Of a DNA stretch of 51,027 nucleotides, positions 8,121 through 17,431 are shown piece after piece. Every line of letters begins with the position of its first letter. The first letter of the stretch is position 1. Location of the stretch: contig CAYNRX010000013.1 of NCBI GenBank assembly GCA_964399965.1, positions 1-51,027 on the forward strand. Reading direction: 5' to 3'. The notes beneath the pieces are model-generated. The model had not been told where the DNA came from. It was given only the letters and a program-made list of their open reading frames with translations, and did no database searches. Position numbers and translations under genes: made by a program. The stretch is from UBA1381 sp964399965 (GTDB lineage Bacteria; Bacillota; Clostridia; UBA1381).

Positions 8121-9656
8121 ATGCTCAAAGCGTGTACGCCATCACAGATGAGGGCGATCGACAGGGCAGCCTCGCAGACGGCGGGGATACCATCGATAGT
8201 GCTTATGGAAAATGCGGCCATTGCCTGTGTGAAAGAGCTTGAAAAGATATTCGGGGAGCTTGGTACAAAAAGGGTAGCGGTCGTATGCGGTAAAGGAAAT
8301 AATGCCGGAGACGGCTTTGCCATAGCGCGGCATCTTTTTGATCTGGGAGCGGATGTGGAGATATATTTGGCAATGGGTGATGAATTTTCGGGGGATTGTC
8401 TCATAAATTATGAGATAGTCTGTAATTTAGGTATACCGGTTGCTGAGGCGGACTATAACGCGGAGGCGGAGCTGGCGGCTGCCGATATAGTTGTCGATGC
8501 TCTTTTCGGCACAGGCGTGCACGGGGAGATAAGCGGGAGACCGCTGGAGCTTATCGAAGCGATAAACCGCAGCGCGCGTTTTGTGTTGTCAGTGGATATA
8601 CCCAGCGGAGTCAACGGCGAGACCGGCGAGCTTTGTACAGCGGCGGTCTGCGCCGATGTGACGGTTACATTTGCCGCTTATAAAACAGGTATGCTGATGT
8701 TCCCAGGACGCGATTGCTGCGGGCGCATAGTAACGGCCGGCATATCTATACCGCAGAAGGTCATCGATATACAGAATGTCAGCGTGAACGTACCTTTGGA
8801 TAGGGATATTTTAAACGCCCTTCCTCCGCGCAGGAGCAATTCCCAGAAGGGAGATTACGGAAAGGTGTTTATCGTTGCCGGATCGGAGGGTATGACAGGG
8901 GCAGGCTGCCTGGCGGCCGAGGCGGCCTTGTACAGCGGGAGCGGCCTTATAACGGTCGGCGTGCCGTGGGAGCTGAACCCGATATTCGAGTCCAAGCTGA
9001 CTGAGCAGATGACGCTGCCGCTGGAGGATGATAAAGGGTATTTGACGGCGGAAGCGTTTGGGGCTATAGCGCAGAAGATGGACAGCTCGGATGTACTGCT
9101 GTTTGGTCCCGGCGTTGGACGCGGCAGGGACATAATAAAGCTTCTGCGGAGGATACTCAAATATTCGCAGATACCGGTGATAATAGACGCCGACGGCTTG
9201 TTCGCCTTAGCGAGGGACATGGATATGCTCAACGAATGTACTTGCAGTATCGTGCTTACTCCTCATGCGGGAGAGTTTTCCCGGCTTACGGGGCTGGACA
9301 TTGAGTATATTGAAAAGAACAGGCTCCGCATATCGTCGGAATTTGCCCAGGAATATGGGGTGACATTACTTTTAAAGGGACATCACACGATTGTAACCGC
9401 TCCTGACGGAACGCAATATATTAATATGACGGGCAATTCAGGCATGGCGACCGGCGGCAGCGGTGATGTGCTCGGCGGTGTGATAGCAGCCAATATAGCG
9501 CGAGGGATGCGGGAGGATGTAGCAGCGTCGACTGCTGCTTACCTGCACGGCCGGGCTGCGGATATATTGGCAGCAGAGGTGGGCGAGGATGCAGTTACTC
9601 CGTCAATGGCTGCCAGATACCTGTCGAAGGCAAGGCTGTCGCTTATTAAGCGGTAA
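8121..9656 (+). CDS. nnrD: bifunctional NAD(P)HX epimerase/dehydratase
   Basis: A 511-residue fusion of the two NAD(P)HX repair enzymes. The N-terminal YjeF_N epimerase half contains GKGNNAGDGFAIARHL. The C-terminal ribokinase-fold dehydratase half carries PHAGEFSRLTG and NMTGNSGMATGGSGDVLGG. Together they restore hydrated NADH/NADPH, the dehydratase using ADP or ATP. I start it at 8121, where GGAGAGGAG lies just upstream; an earlier in-frame start near 8073 has no ribosome site. Placement directly before alr matches the nnrD-alr-mazEF arrangement common in Bacillota (there usually with acpS, absent here). Confidence 0.93.
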   Translation: MLKACTPSQMRAIDRAASQTAGIPSIVLMENAAIACVKELEKIFGELGTKRVAVVCGKGNNAGDGFAIARHLFDLGADVEIYLAMGDEFSGDCLINYEIVCNLGIPVAEADYNAEAELAAADIVVDALFGTGVHGEISGRPLELIEAINRSARFVLSVDIPSGVNGETGELCTAAVCADVTVTFAAYKTGMLMFPGRDCCGRIVTAGISIPQKVIDIQNVSVNVPLDRDILNALPPRRSNSQKGDYGKVFIVAGSEGMTGAGCLAAEAALYSGSGLITVGVPWELNPIFESKLTEQMTLPLEDDKGYLTAEAFGAIAQKMDSSDVLLFGPGVGRGRDIIKLLRRILKYSQIPVIIDADGLFALARDMDMLNECTCSIVLTPHAGEFSRLTGLDIEYIEKNRLRISSEFAQEYGVTLLLKGHHTIVTAPDGTQYINMTGNSGMATGGSGDVLGGVIAANIARGMREDVAASTAAYLHGRAADILAAEVGEDAVTPSMAARYLSKARLSLIKR

Positions 9657-9686
9657 AAATTACAGCTGGAAAAACAGCTGAAAGTA

Positions 9687-9695
9687 TGATACAAT
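9687..9695 (+). promoter_or_regulatory. extended -10 promoter of alr
   Basis: TG (9687-9688), one base, then TACAAT (9690-9695) forms an extended -10 element. No good -35 is seen. A small CAGCTG/CAGCTG dyad lies just upstream (9663-9680). Confidence 0.5.
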
Positions 9696-9723
9696 ATAAC
9701 CAACGTGAAGGAAGGAAACAAAA

Positions 9724-10888
9724 TTGAAAGAACGCGTATGGGCAGAGATAGATCTTGATGCGTTAAAAGAAAATATACAAAACGTAAGAAAAATAACTGC
9801 GCCCGGAGCAAGGGTCATGGGGGTGGTAAAGGCGGACGCATACGGGCATGGAGCGGTGGAGGTGTCGAAAGTTATACTTGAAAACGGCGCGGACTGTCTC
9901 GGTGTGGCGACGCTTGAGGAAGGGATAGAGCTGAGGGAAAACGGGATATCGGCACCGATATTGGTACTCGGGGCTTGCACCGAGACACAAGCCGAGGAGC
10001 TCATACGTTTTGATATTACTCCGGCCGTATTTTCTGTGGGATTTTGCAGGACGTTTTCGGAGACTGCCAAAGGAATGGGAAAGACAGCCGAGGTTTATAT
10101 AAAGCTCGATACGGGAATGACGCGTATAGGATTTATGGCCGACAGGCCGGAGACTATAGATAGTATAGCTGAGATCGCATCGCTTGACAATATTCGTATC
10201 GGCGGCATATTTTCTCATTTTTCCACTTCCGACGAGGCGNNNNNNNNNNGACGATTCCTATACGAAGCGTCAGTTTGCGCAATTTATGGAGGTCTGCGGG
10301 GAGCTTGAGAAAAGGGGCATAGAGATACCGGTACGGTCGATCGCCAACAGCGCGGCGATAATGATGTATCCTGAGTATCATCTCGATATGGTGCGCGCGG
10401 GGATAGTGCTCTACGGAAGCTATCCCTCGGAAGAGGTCGATAAAAGCCGCCTGCCTCTAAAACCGGTAATGTCGGTGCGTGCCAGGATAACGAGGGTGGA
10501 AAAGCCGGGTGCGGGAGCTGGCGTCAGCTACGGCAAGGAGTACATAACCGATGAGAATGCCGTAGTGGCGACGGTTCCCATTGGTTATGCCGATGGATAT
10601 ACGCGGCTCTATAACGGCAGGGCGAAGATGATAGTAAGAGGAGAGGAGACGCCCGTCATCGGAAGAATTTGCATGGATCAATGTATGATTGACGTTACAA
10701 ATGTCCATAATATTAAGGCAGGTGACGAGGTGATCGTTTTCGGCGGAGAAGGTCTTACTGCCGAGACCCTGGCGGATTGGATAGGTACTATTTCTTATGA
10801 GATATACTGTATGACGTCGCGGCGTATCCCGAGAATTTATACAAAGGATGGAGCAGCAGTCAAAGAGCTTAATTATCTGCTGCGTTAG
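9724..10888 (+). CDS. alr: alanine racemase, interrupted by an assembly gap
   Basis: This PLP enzyme interconverts L- and D-alanine for peptidoglycan. The PLP lysine motif VMGVVKADAYGHGAVEV is near residue 40 and the catalytic tyrosine segment GAGVSYGKEY is in the second half. The start is TTG, preceded by GAAGGAAGG. Ten N at 10240-10249 fall inside the gene: the upstream half ends STSDEA and the downstream half resumes DDSYTKRQFAQF one base out of phase. The two halves align as a single racemase (about 385 aa), so the frameshift comes from the arbitrary gap length rather than from mutation. The real gap is probably zero or a multiple of three bases. Confidence 0.92.
10240..10249. other. assembly gap (ten N)
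   Basis: Ten unknown bases join two contigs inside alr. The number of N breaks the reading frame, whereas the flanking protein halves need an in-frame join. Confidence 0.97.
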
Positions 10889-10916
10889 CCAAATAAACGA
10901 AAGGGGCCTGATTGCT

Positions 10917-11093
10917 TTGTCACACACATCGGAGAATAGCCCGAAAAATGCGAAAAACAAAAAGCTTTTCGAGGAATTAAAACGGGGTTATCAAGAAATG
11001 GCGGCCATAAATAAAGAGCTTGCCGAGCTGTGTTTTGATGCGGATCAAGAAGCATATTCGCAGTATGAGGAAAAACTGACGGAGTGTGAATAA
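10917..11093 (+). CDS. short MazE/NdoAI-type antitoxin lacking the DNA-binding domain
   Basis: A 58-residue acidic protein starting at TTG (10917), with GAAAGGGG about 11 bases upstream. Its C-terminal 38 residues (LKRGYQEMAAINKELAE, then DADQEAYSQYEEKL) match the segment by which clostridial and Bacillus MazE-type antitoxins wrap around MazF. The ribbon-helix-helix domain that normally precedes it is missing: the first 20 residues are Ser/Asn/Lys-rich. Upstream of the TTG the frame runs back into alr and encodes nothing like a ribbon-helix-helix. It is separated by two bases from mazF, so the pair is co-translated. It would neutralise the toxin but presumably not autorepress. Confidence 0.75.
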   Translation: MSHTSENSPKNAKNKKLFEELKRGYQEMAAINKELAELCFDADQEAYSQYEEKLTECE

Positions 11094-11095
11094 AA

Positions 11096-11443
11096 GTGAT
11101 TGTAAAAAGAGGAGATATTTACTACGCCGACCTAAGTCCTGTTGTAGGATCGGAGCAGGGAGGAGTACGCCCTGTTTTGATAGTGCAAAACGACGTCGGC
11201 AATAAATACAGCCCCACAGTGATCGCCGCGGCGATCACCAGTCAGATCAATAAAGCGAAGATGCCGACGCATATAGAGCTGAAAGCGCAGGATTACGGCC
11301 TGCACAAGGATTCGGTTATCCTGCTTGAGCAGATTCGCACGATCGACAAGAAGCGGTTAAGAGAGAGGATTGGCCAGCTTGACGGCGCTCTTATGGAAAG
11401 AGTGAATGGCGCTCTGTCTGTCAGCTTCGGACTTAATATGTAA
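11096..11443 (+). CDS. mazF: MazF/NdoA family endoribonuclease toxin
   Basis: The 115-residue protein is a full-length PemK/MazF: VKRGDIYYADLSPVVGSEQGG at the N-terminus, RPVLIVQND, then LLEQIRTIDKKRL, the conserved block containing the catalytic environment. Members cleave mRNA at short specific sequences and dimerise. The start is GTG, two bases after the antitoxin stop. The chromosomal position after alr is that of B. subtilis ndoA, so this is probably the ancestral core toxin rather than a mobile one. Confidence 0.93.
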   Translation: MIVKRGDIYYADLSPVVGSEQGGVRPVLIVQNDVGNKYSPTVIAAAITSQINKAKMPTHIELKAQDYGLHKDSVILLEQIRTIDKKRLRERIGQLDGALMERVNGALSVSFGLNM

Positions 11444-11446
11444 AAG

Positions 11447-11482
11447 AAAACGCCCTTGCTTATATGAGCAGGGCGTTTTTTT
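11447..11482. terminator. bidirectional terminator between mazF and flippase gene
   Basis: AAAACGCCCTTGCT (11447-11460) pairs with AGCAGGGCGTTTT, and further T residues follow. The A run on the left also makes it usable for the converging minus-strand gene. Confidence 0.85.
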
Positions 11483-11486
11483 GGTA

Positions 11487-13163
11487 TCAGGAGTATATAT
11501 GGAGCCGCTTAACAAGGCCGTATATCTTAGCTCCTGCCGGCAGACTCAGTATTTCGTCCTTTGTCAGCACCTTGAGGGTGAATACAAGGGCGAAATATAT
11601 GACAACCGCAAGGGCGATAGATACTATTGTTGATATGAGGTTGGAGGATGTTATTATCATTGCAAGCCGGTAAATGCCGTAAGCGGCGGCGGCCATGATA
11701 CCGCCGGCAGTCAGCGGTTTTACGATATATTTTATAAGTCCCAGCTTTATCGTAAGATTGCGGCACAGTACCGCAAAACATATCGCAAAGGCGATTATTT
11801 GGCAGGCGATGGAGCTTATCGCTGCGCCGTAGATGTTTATCGACGGTTGGCGGATAAGCAGCAGGTTAAGGATTATTTTGGCCGTGCAGCCTGCCAGAAG
11901 GGCTATCGCCGGTACGAACACCTTGCCTAAACCCTGAAGTGAACCGGAGATGGTCTGTGTGAGCGCGGTGAAGATAAGAGCTATCGCGCTCAGCTGTAAA
12001 AGCTCGCTGCCCAGAGGAGCCGCCGGGTATATCAGCTTATATATCGGCTGTGCAAGGGCGATATAGCCGAAAGCACAGGGGATTATCAAAAGTATGGATA
12101 TCAAAAGCGAGTATGTGACCTTGTCGGAGGCCTCTTTTCTGTTTCCTACTGCCAATGCCGCAGAGATCGCGGGGACGAGGACGGTGGAAAATGCTATATT
12201 CAGAGAAAGCGGCATATTGATCAGCGTGTCGCTTTTGGAGAGCATTCCCGACAGCCTGACAGCCTCATCGTTGAGCTGGGCGGCGGTAGGGTTTAGGATA
12301 GCGGCAGCCCCCGGATGAGCGGGGATCATCTGCGAAAAAGCTATGGCTATGCCGCGGGTTATGGTAGCCGTATCGATCACGCGGTTTATAGCCGTGATTA
12401 TCGAGCTTAAGGATATAGGCACCGATATCATCAGTATGTTGCGCATTAGGCGGCCGGTCGATACAGAAAGCGATTTTACCGCAGTTTGGCGTATCTGCTC
12501 TTCAATACCGCTCTTGCGCTTTACGTAGAATATTATAAGATATATAAAGCTGATTATGCAGGCGGCCGAGGAGGCGAAATTCGCCCAGGCGGCCATTATC
12601 TCCGGCGGCTGTCCTATTGAAAGTACAACAAAGAGTACCGTAAGAGTGCATTTAAATATCTGCTCCAGTACCTGAGAGGTGCTTGTGGCTTTCATGTTTT
12701 GCAGCCCCACGAAATAGCCGCGTATTACAGAGGACATACATACAAAAAAGATCGATGGAGCCAGCGCGCGCATAACGTATTGCGCGCCGTCCATTTTTAT
12801 TACGACCTGCGCTACAAAATTGGAGCCGAAAAATAAAAGCGCCGAAGCAACGATGCCGATAGCGGCAAACAGCAAAAAAGCGGTTTGGAATATCCTATGC
12901 GCTCCCTTGTAGTCCTTGATCGCGACCCTTGCCGAGACCATCTTCGATATGGCGTTAGGTATCCCGACCGAGGATATCGCCAGCAGCAGCGTGTATATCT
13001 GGAATCCGGCGTTGTAGAAGCCGTTGCCGGCGTCACCGAAGCCTTCTATATTCGTTATCACCATTCGATATACAAGCCCCAGGAGTTTTACCAGAAGCTG
13101 GGAGCAAAGTATGATGGCGACATTGTTCATAAAAGAATGCTTTTTATCTTCGAGCTTGCCCAT
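11487..13163 (-). CDS. polysaccharide/lipid II flippase, MurJ/SpoVB family
   Basis: A 558-residue integral membrane protein of the MOP superfamily with about 14 transmembrane segments. It begins with the family pattern NNVAIILCSQLLVKLLGLVYR and GNGFYNAGFQIYTLLLAISSVGIPNAISKMVS. Such proteins export peptidoglycan precursor (MurJ/YtgP) or act in spore cortex synthesis (SpoVB). The sequence alone does not separate these roles. It stands alone with its own promoter, between mazF and hisS. The start at 13163 is preceded by AGGAGGAAAGG. Confidence 0.87.
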   Translation of the reverse strand: MGKLEDKKHSFMNNVAIILCSQLLVKLLGLVYRMVITNIEGFGDAGNGFYNAGFQIYTLLLAISSVGIPNAISKMVSARVAIKDYKGAHRIFQTAFLLFAAIGIVASALLFFGSNFVAQVVIKMDGAQYVMRALAPSIFFVCMSSVIRGYFVGLQNMKATSTSQVLEQIFKCTLTVLFVVLSIGQPPEIMAAWANFASSAACIISFIYLIIFYVKRKSGIEEQIRQTAVKSLSVSTGRLMRNILMISVPISLSSIITAINRVIDTATITRGIAIAFSQMIPAHPGAAAILNPTAAQLNDEAVRLSGMLSKSDTLINMPLSLNIAFSTVLVPAISAALAVGNRKEASDKVTYSLLISILLIIPCAFGYIALAQPIYKLIYPAAPLGSELLQLSAIALIFTALTQTISGSLQGLGKVFVPAIALLAGCTAKIILNLLLIRQPSINIYGAAISSIACQIIAFAICFAVLCRNLTIKLGLIKYIVKPLTAGGIMAAAAYGIYRLAMIITSSNLISTIVSIALAVVIYFALVFTLKVLTKDEILSLPAGAKIYGLVKRLHIYS

Positions 13164-13234
13164 TTTTTCAAGACCTTTCCTCCTGCGTAAAATAAAAGAC
13201 TGCCCCGGCGCAGGACAACAGAGCTGTAACTGTT

Positions 13235-13263
13235 ATTATACGTCCAAATACGGGGATAATCAA
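13235..13263 (-). promoter_or_regulatory. promoter of flippase gene
   Basis: On the minus strand TTGATT (13258-13263) and TATAAT (13235-13240) are 17 bp apart, giving a leader of about 65 nt. Confidence 0.75.
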
Positions 13264-13354
13264 GAGAAAATTCATAATTGTTACAGAAATTTAATAAAAT
13301 ATGCAGAAAAAGAAAAAACTGATGGATAAAAGATACTGATTTTCATAATAAGAC

Positions 13355-13383
13355 TTGACATAAAAGAGGTTACGGAGTAAAAT
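13355..13383 (+). promoter_or_regulatory. promoter of hisS-aspS
   Basis: TTGACA (13355-13360) and TAAAAT (13378-13383) are 17 bp apart. The leader is only about 43 nt, too short for a T-box. Confidence 0.85.
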
Positions 13384-13432
13384 AAAATGGAAGTTTTATT
13401 ACTTGTAAATTAAAAACAGGAGTTGAAGCAGT

Positions 13433-14683
13433 ATGCTTATTACGAAAGCTCCCAAGGGGACGGAGGATCTGATCCCGTCAGAGAGCTATAAGTGGCATTT
13501 TCTGGAGAAAAATTTTGCCGAGGTATGCGCATCCTTTGGGTATCGGGAGATACGTATGCCGACCTTTGAGCACACAGAGCTTTTCGAGCGCGGCGTAGGA
13601 GATACGACCGATGTGGTGGAAAAGCAGATGTATACATTTTTGGATAAGGGCGGCCGGAGCGTAACTCTGCGTCCGGAGGGTACGGCCTCTACAGCGCGCA
13701 GCTTTTTGGAGAACGGACTTAACCAAAATCCGCTGCCGGCAAAGATGTACTATAATATACCGTGCTTCCGTTATGAGAACAAGCAGAAAGGACGGCTGAG
13801 GGAATTTCACCAGTTCGGCATAGAGCTGTTCGGAGCGGCCGAGCCATCGGCTGATGCGGAGGTCATATCGCTGGCATTGCTGTTCCTTGACCGCGTAGGT
13901 CTTAAGGATTTGTCTGTTAATATAAACAGTATCGGCTGTCCGGAATGTAGACGGGAGTATAACGAAAGGCTGCGGGAGTATTTCCGGCCGCATTTAGATA
14001 CGCTATGCTCCACCTGCCGCAGTCGTTTTGAGCGCAACCCTTTGAGGATACTCGATTGCAAATCCGAGGTATGCCAGGGGATAGCCAAGGGTGCGCCGAA
14101 ATTGCCGGATCACATCTGCGGCGATTGCCGGGCGCATTTTGAGCGGCTGAAGGAAGAGCTCGATGTGATGGGTATCAAATATAACATTGACAGCTCTATA
14201 GTGCGAGGGCTTGATTATTACACCAAGACGGTGTTTGAGATAATAAGCGGCGATTTCACTGTATGCGGCGGCGGACGGTATGACAGGCTGATAGAAGAAT
14301 TTGGCGGCGCGCCGACACCGGCGGTAGGCTTTGGATTAGGGATCGAGAGGCTTTTGATCAGGCTGGAGGAAACCGGCGTCAAGATACCGGAGGAGGAGCC
14401 GATGCAGCTTTATATAGCGGCTCTCGGGGAAAAAGCGGCCAAGAAAGCAGCCGCTATTTCCTATTCGCTGAGAAAAGCCGGAGTATCGGCCGATACCGAC
14501 CATATGGGCCGCGGTTTGCGGGCGCAGATGAAATATGCCGACAAGAGCGGTTTCAGATACACGATGGTACTGGGCGATAACGAGATAGAGACTGCCAGAG
14601 CCGTGATCAAGGATATGGTCTCGGGAGAACAGACAGAGACGGCTCTTGATAACATTGCGGAATTTTTCAGGAAGGAACGATAA
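13433..14683 (+). CDS. hisS: histidyl-tRNA synthetase
   Basis: The 416-residue class II synthetase carries the histidine-specific motifs: TLRPEGTASTARSFLENGL (motif 2 region start), RYENKQKGRLREFHQFGIELFG, IVRGLDYYTKTVFEI and GGGRYDRLIEEFGGAPTPAVGFGLGIERL (motif 3), followed by an anticodon-binding domain of about 90 residues. The cysteine-rich segment around 196-230 (CSTCRSRF, CGDCRAHF) is usual in clostridial HisRS. It is co-transcribed with aspS, which starts three bases after its stop. Confidence 0.97.
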   Translation: MLITKAPKGTEDLIPSESYKWHFLEKNFAEVCASFGYREIRMPTFEHTELFERGVGDTTDVVEKQMYTFLDKGGRSVTLRPEGTASTARSFLENGLNQNPLPAKMYYNIPCFRYENKQKGRLREFHQFGIELFGAAEPSADAEVISLALLFLDRVGLKDLSVNINSIGCPECRREYNERLREYFRPHLDTLCSTCRSRFERNPLRILDCKSEVCQGIAKGAPKLPDHICGDCRAHFERLKEELDVMGIKYNIDSSIVRGLDYYTKTVFEIISGDFTVCGGGRYDRLIEEFGGAPTPAVGFGLGIERLLIRLEETGVKIPEEEPMQLYIAALGEKAAKKAAAISYSLRKAGVSADTDHMGRGLRAQMKYADKSGFRYTMVLGDNEIETARAVIKDMVSGEQTETALDNIAEFFRKER

Positions 14684-14686
14684 ATA

Positions 14687-16471
14687 ATGGACACAATGAA
14701 GGGTTTGAAACGCACCTCCTATTGCGGTGAGGTGGAGGGTATCGGCAAGACCGTAGTAGTGGGCGGATATGTGCAGAAAATGAGGGATCTGGGTAATCTT
14801 ATATTTATCGATCTGCGTGATAGGACGGGAATAGTCCAGCTGGCCTTTAACGAGGCGACTGACAGGGAGATATTTAAAAAAGCTGCCTCCTGCCGCGCGG
14901 AATTTGTACTGATGGCAAAGGGAGAGGTCAGAGAGCGCGAGAGTAAAAATCCCGATATCCCCACAGGTAATATCGAGATATATGTAGACGATCTCAGGAT
15001 ACTGGCCAAGGCTCAGACGCCGCCCTTTGAGATAACCGACGAGACGAATGTCAATGAGGAGCTGCGTCTTAAATACCGCTATTTGGACTTAAGACGCGGC
15101 GTCTTGCAGAAAAATTTAATGCTGAGGAGCAAGCTGGCAAGATCGGCGCGTGAATATTTCTACGAAAACGGTTTTATCGAGATAGAAACGCCGATGATGA
15201 TAAAATCGACTCCCGAGGGTGCAAGAGACTATCTCGTGCCTTCAAGGGTGCATAACGGTAAGTTCTACGCCCTGCCGCAGTCGCCGCAGATGTATAAGCA
15301 GCTTCTCATGATAGCCGGGTTTGATAAGTATATCCAGCTTGCACGCTGTTTCCGTGATGAGGATCTGCGGGCAGACCGTCAGCCGGAGTTTACCCAGATA
15401 GATATGGAGATGTCGTTCGTCGATGTGGACGATATACTGGAGGTTATCGAGGGGCTTATAAAGAGGGTATTCAGCGATGTAGCAGATATTGATATCCCAA
15501 CTCCGCTGCCGCGCCTTACTTATAAGGAGGCCATGGAGAGATACGGTTCCGATAAGCCGGATACGCGCTTTGGCATGGAGATATGCGATCTGTCAGAGAC
15601 GGTGAAAGACTGTGGTTTCGGCGTATTCACCTCGGCGATAGAGGCCGGCGGCTCCGTGCGCTGCATAACCGCAAAGAATGCGGCTTCGGTTTATACGCGG
15701 AAAGAGATAGATAAGCTGACGGAATACGTGCGCGGTATCGGCGCAAAAGGACTTGCTTATATTAGATGGGTCGAGGACAAGCCGTCCTGCTCGTTTGCGA
15801 AGTTCATGAGCGAGGAGGAGTTGTCGGCGATCCTGGAAAAGGCAGGCGCCGAAAAGGGCGACGTCGTATTCATCATTGCCGACAAAAACCGGGTCACGCT
15901 GCCGGTGTTGGGCGCACTGCGGCTTGCTGTGGCCAAGAAGCTCGACATTATTCCCGAGGGATATAATTTCCTTTGGATAACGCAATTCCCGTTCTTTGAA
16001 TATGATGAGGATTCCGACAGCTGGGTAGCCATGCACCATCCCTTTACGATGCCGGAGGAGGAGTGTATACAGTATCTGGACAGCGATCCCGGCAAGGTCG
16101 TAGCCAAGGCATACGATTTGGTGCTGAACGGGACAGAGCTGTCAAGCGGTTCGATAAGAATAAACGATCCCGAGCTCCAGGAGCGTATGTTCAAAGCACT
16201 CGGTCTTACAGATGAAGAAATAGAAGCCAAGTTTGGCTTTTTGGTGGAGGCGTACAAGTATGCAGCCGCTCCGCACGGCGGCATGGGTATAGGCCTTGAC
16301 CGTTTGGCGATGCTGATGTGCGGCACTGACAGCCTGCGTGATGTTACAGCATTTCCCAAGCTGCAGAACGCTTCCGAGCCGATGTCGGATGCTCCGGCAA
16401 CAGTTGACGAGGAGCAGCTATTGGAATTAGGCATAAAAATTTCTATCCCGGATAAGAAAGAAGAGAAGTAA
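14687..16471 (+). CDS. aspS: aspartyl-tRNA synthetase
   Basis: A 594-residue class II synthetase with the bacterial architecture: an N-terminal OB-fold anticodon domain (about 1-105), the catalytic core with FRDEDLRADRQPEFTQIDMEMSFV (motif 2), the bacterial GAD insertion, and GIGLDRLAMLM (motif 3). Whether it is discriminating or also charges tRNA-Asn cannot be decided here. The start at 14687 is preceded by GGAACG in the hisS tail; an ATG at 14696 is an alternative. The ABC transporter ATPase gene begins at the next base after its stop. Confidence 0.96.
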   Translation: MDTMKGLKRTSYCGEVEGIGKTVVVGGYVQKMRDLGNLIFIDLRDRTGIVQLAFNEATDREIFKKAASCRAEFVLMAKGEVRERESKNPDIPTGNIEIYVDDLRILAKAQTPPFEITDETNVNEELRLKYRYLDLRRGVLQKNLMLRSKLARSAREYFYENGFIEIETPMMIKSTPEGARDYLVPSRVHNGKFYALPQSPQMYKQLLMIAGFDKYIQLARCFRDEDLRADRQPEFTQIDMEMSFVDVDDILEVIEGLIKRVFSDVADIDIPTPLPRLTYKEAMERYGSDKPDTRFGMEICDLSETVKDCGFGVFTSAIEAGGSVRCITAKNAASVYTRKEIDKLTEYVRGIGAKGLAYIRWVEDKPSCSFAKFMSEEELSAILEKAGAEKGDVVFIIADKNRVTLPVLGALRLAVAKKLDIIPEGYNFLWITQFPFFEYDEDSDSWVAMHHPFTMPEEECIQYLDSDPGKVVAKAYDLVLNGTELSSGSIRINDPELQERMFKALGLTDEEIEAKFGFLVEAYKYAAAPHGGMGIGLDRLAMLMCGTDSLRDVTAFPKLQNASEPMSDAPATVDEEQLLELGIKISIPDKKEEK

Positions 16472-17431
16472 ATGATTGAGGTAAAAAATCTTATTAAATA
16501 TTACGGGGATAAAAAGGCGGTAGACAATCTGAGCTTTACCGTCGGGGATGGAGAAATAGTAGGATTTTTAGGCCCCAATGGGGCGGGAAAGAGTACAACG
16601 ATGAATATTCTCACCGGCTATCTATCATACACGGCCGGTGAGGTGAAGATCGATGGGCATGACATACTTGAAGACGCAATGGCAGCCAAGAAATGTATCG
16701 GTTATCTGCCGGAGCAGCCTCCGTTGTATATGGATATGACGGTGTGGGAATATCTCAGCTTCGTGTATGACCTGAAAAAGGTCAAGGGTCTTAATAAAAA
16801 AGAGCATTTACAGCAGATACTGGAAGAGGTCGGCATAGACAACGAGAAAAAGAGACGGATAGGGAATCTCTCCAAGGGCTATAAGCAGAGGGTAGGATTG
16901 GCGCAGGCGCTTGTCGGCAATCCGCAGGTGCTTATACTCGATGAGCCTACGGTAGGTCTTGATCCCAACCAGATAATCGACATACGCTCGCTCATAAAAG
17001 AGCTCGGGAAAAAGCATACGGTCATATTGAGCACCCATATCCTCCCGGAGGTGAGCGCGGTATGTGAAAGGGTGCTGATAATCAATAACGGCCGCCTAAC
17101 GGCTGATAAAACCGCCAAGGAAATAAATACCAGCCGCACAGGCGTCCTGGAGGTTACCGCCGAGGGCGCGAAAGAGGATATTGAGGCCGTTGTTTCTGTT
17201 ATGGATCATGCCGGCGATATCGAGTTTATAAATGAGGAAAATGGCCGTGTGACTTTCCGAGTAGACGTCAAGGACTGTCCGGCCGGAGAGTTTTCCAAAA
17301 AGCTGTTCTTTGAGTTTGCCGGCAAGAAGATACCGATCCTTTCTCAGCGCGAGCTTGAGGAGGGTCTTGAGGGAATATTTGTTGAGGCCACTAAAAACAG
17401 CGAGGAAGAGGAAAAGGAGGAGAAAGAATGA
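16472..17431 (+). CDS. ABC transporter ATP-binding protein (GldA-like)
   Basis: A 319-residue ABC-2 type ATPase: GPNGAGKST (Walker A, about 33), LSKGYKQRVGLAQAL (signature), VLILDEPTVGLDPNQI (Walker B) and STHILPEV (H-loop). The C-terminal 90 residues form the regulatory extension seen in GldA/NatA-like exporters. With the next three genes it forms a Gld-type export system. The start follows the aspS stop with no gap. Its stop overlaps the permease start by four bases (ATGA). Confidence 0.92.
   Translation: MIEVKNLIKYYGDKKAVDNLSFTVGDGEIVGFLGPNGAGKSTTMNILTGYLSYTAGEVKIDGHDILEDAMAAKKCIGYLPEQPPLYMDMTVWEYLSFVYDLKKVKGLNKKEHLQQILEEVGIDNEKKRRIGNLSKGYKQRVGLAQALVGNPQVLILDEPTVGLDPNQIIDIRSLIKELGKKHTVILSTHILPEVSAVCERVLIINNGRLTADKTAKEINTSRTGVLEVTAEGAKEDIEAVVSVMDHAGDIEFINEENGRVTFRVDVKDCPAGEFSKKLFFEFAGKKIPILSQRELEEGLEGIFVEATKNSEEEEKEEKE

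Noticed and set aside
10184..10888. Separate short alanine-racemase-like gene after the N gap
   Set aside because: It is the C-terminal half of the same alr gene, put out of phase by the arbitrary ten N.
13164..13432. T-box before hisS-aspS
   Set aside because: The consensus promoter at 13355-13383 gives a leader of about 43 nt, too short for a T-box, and no specifier or antiterminator sequence is present.
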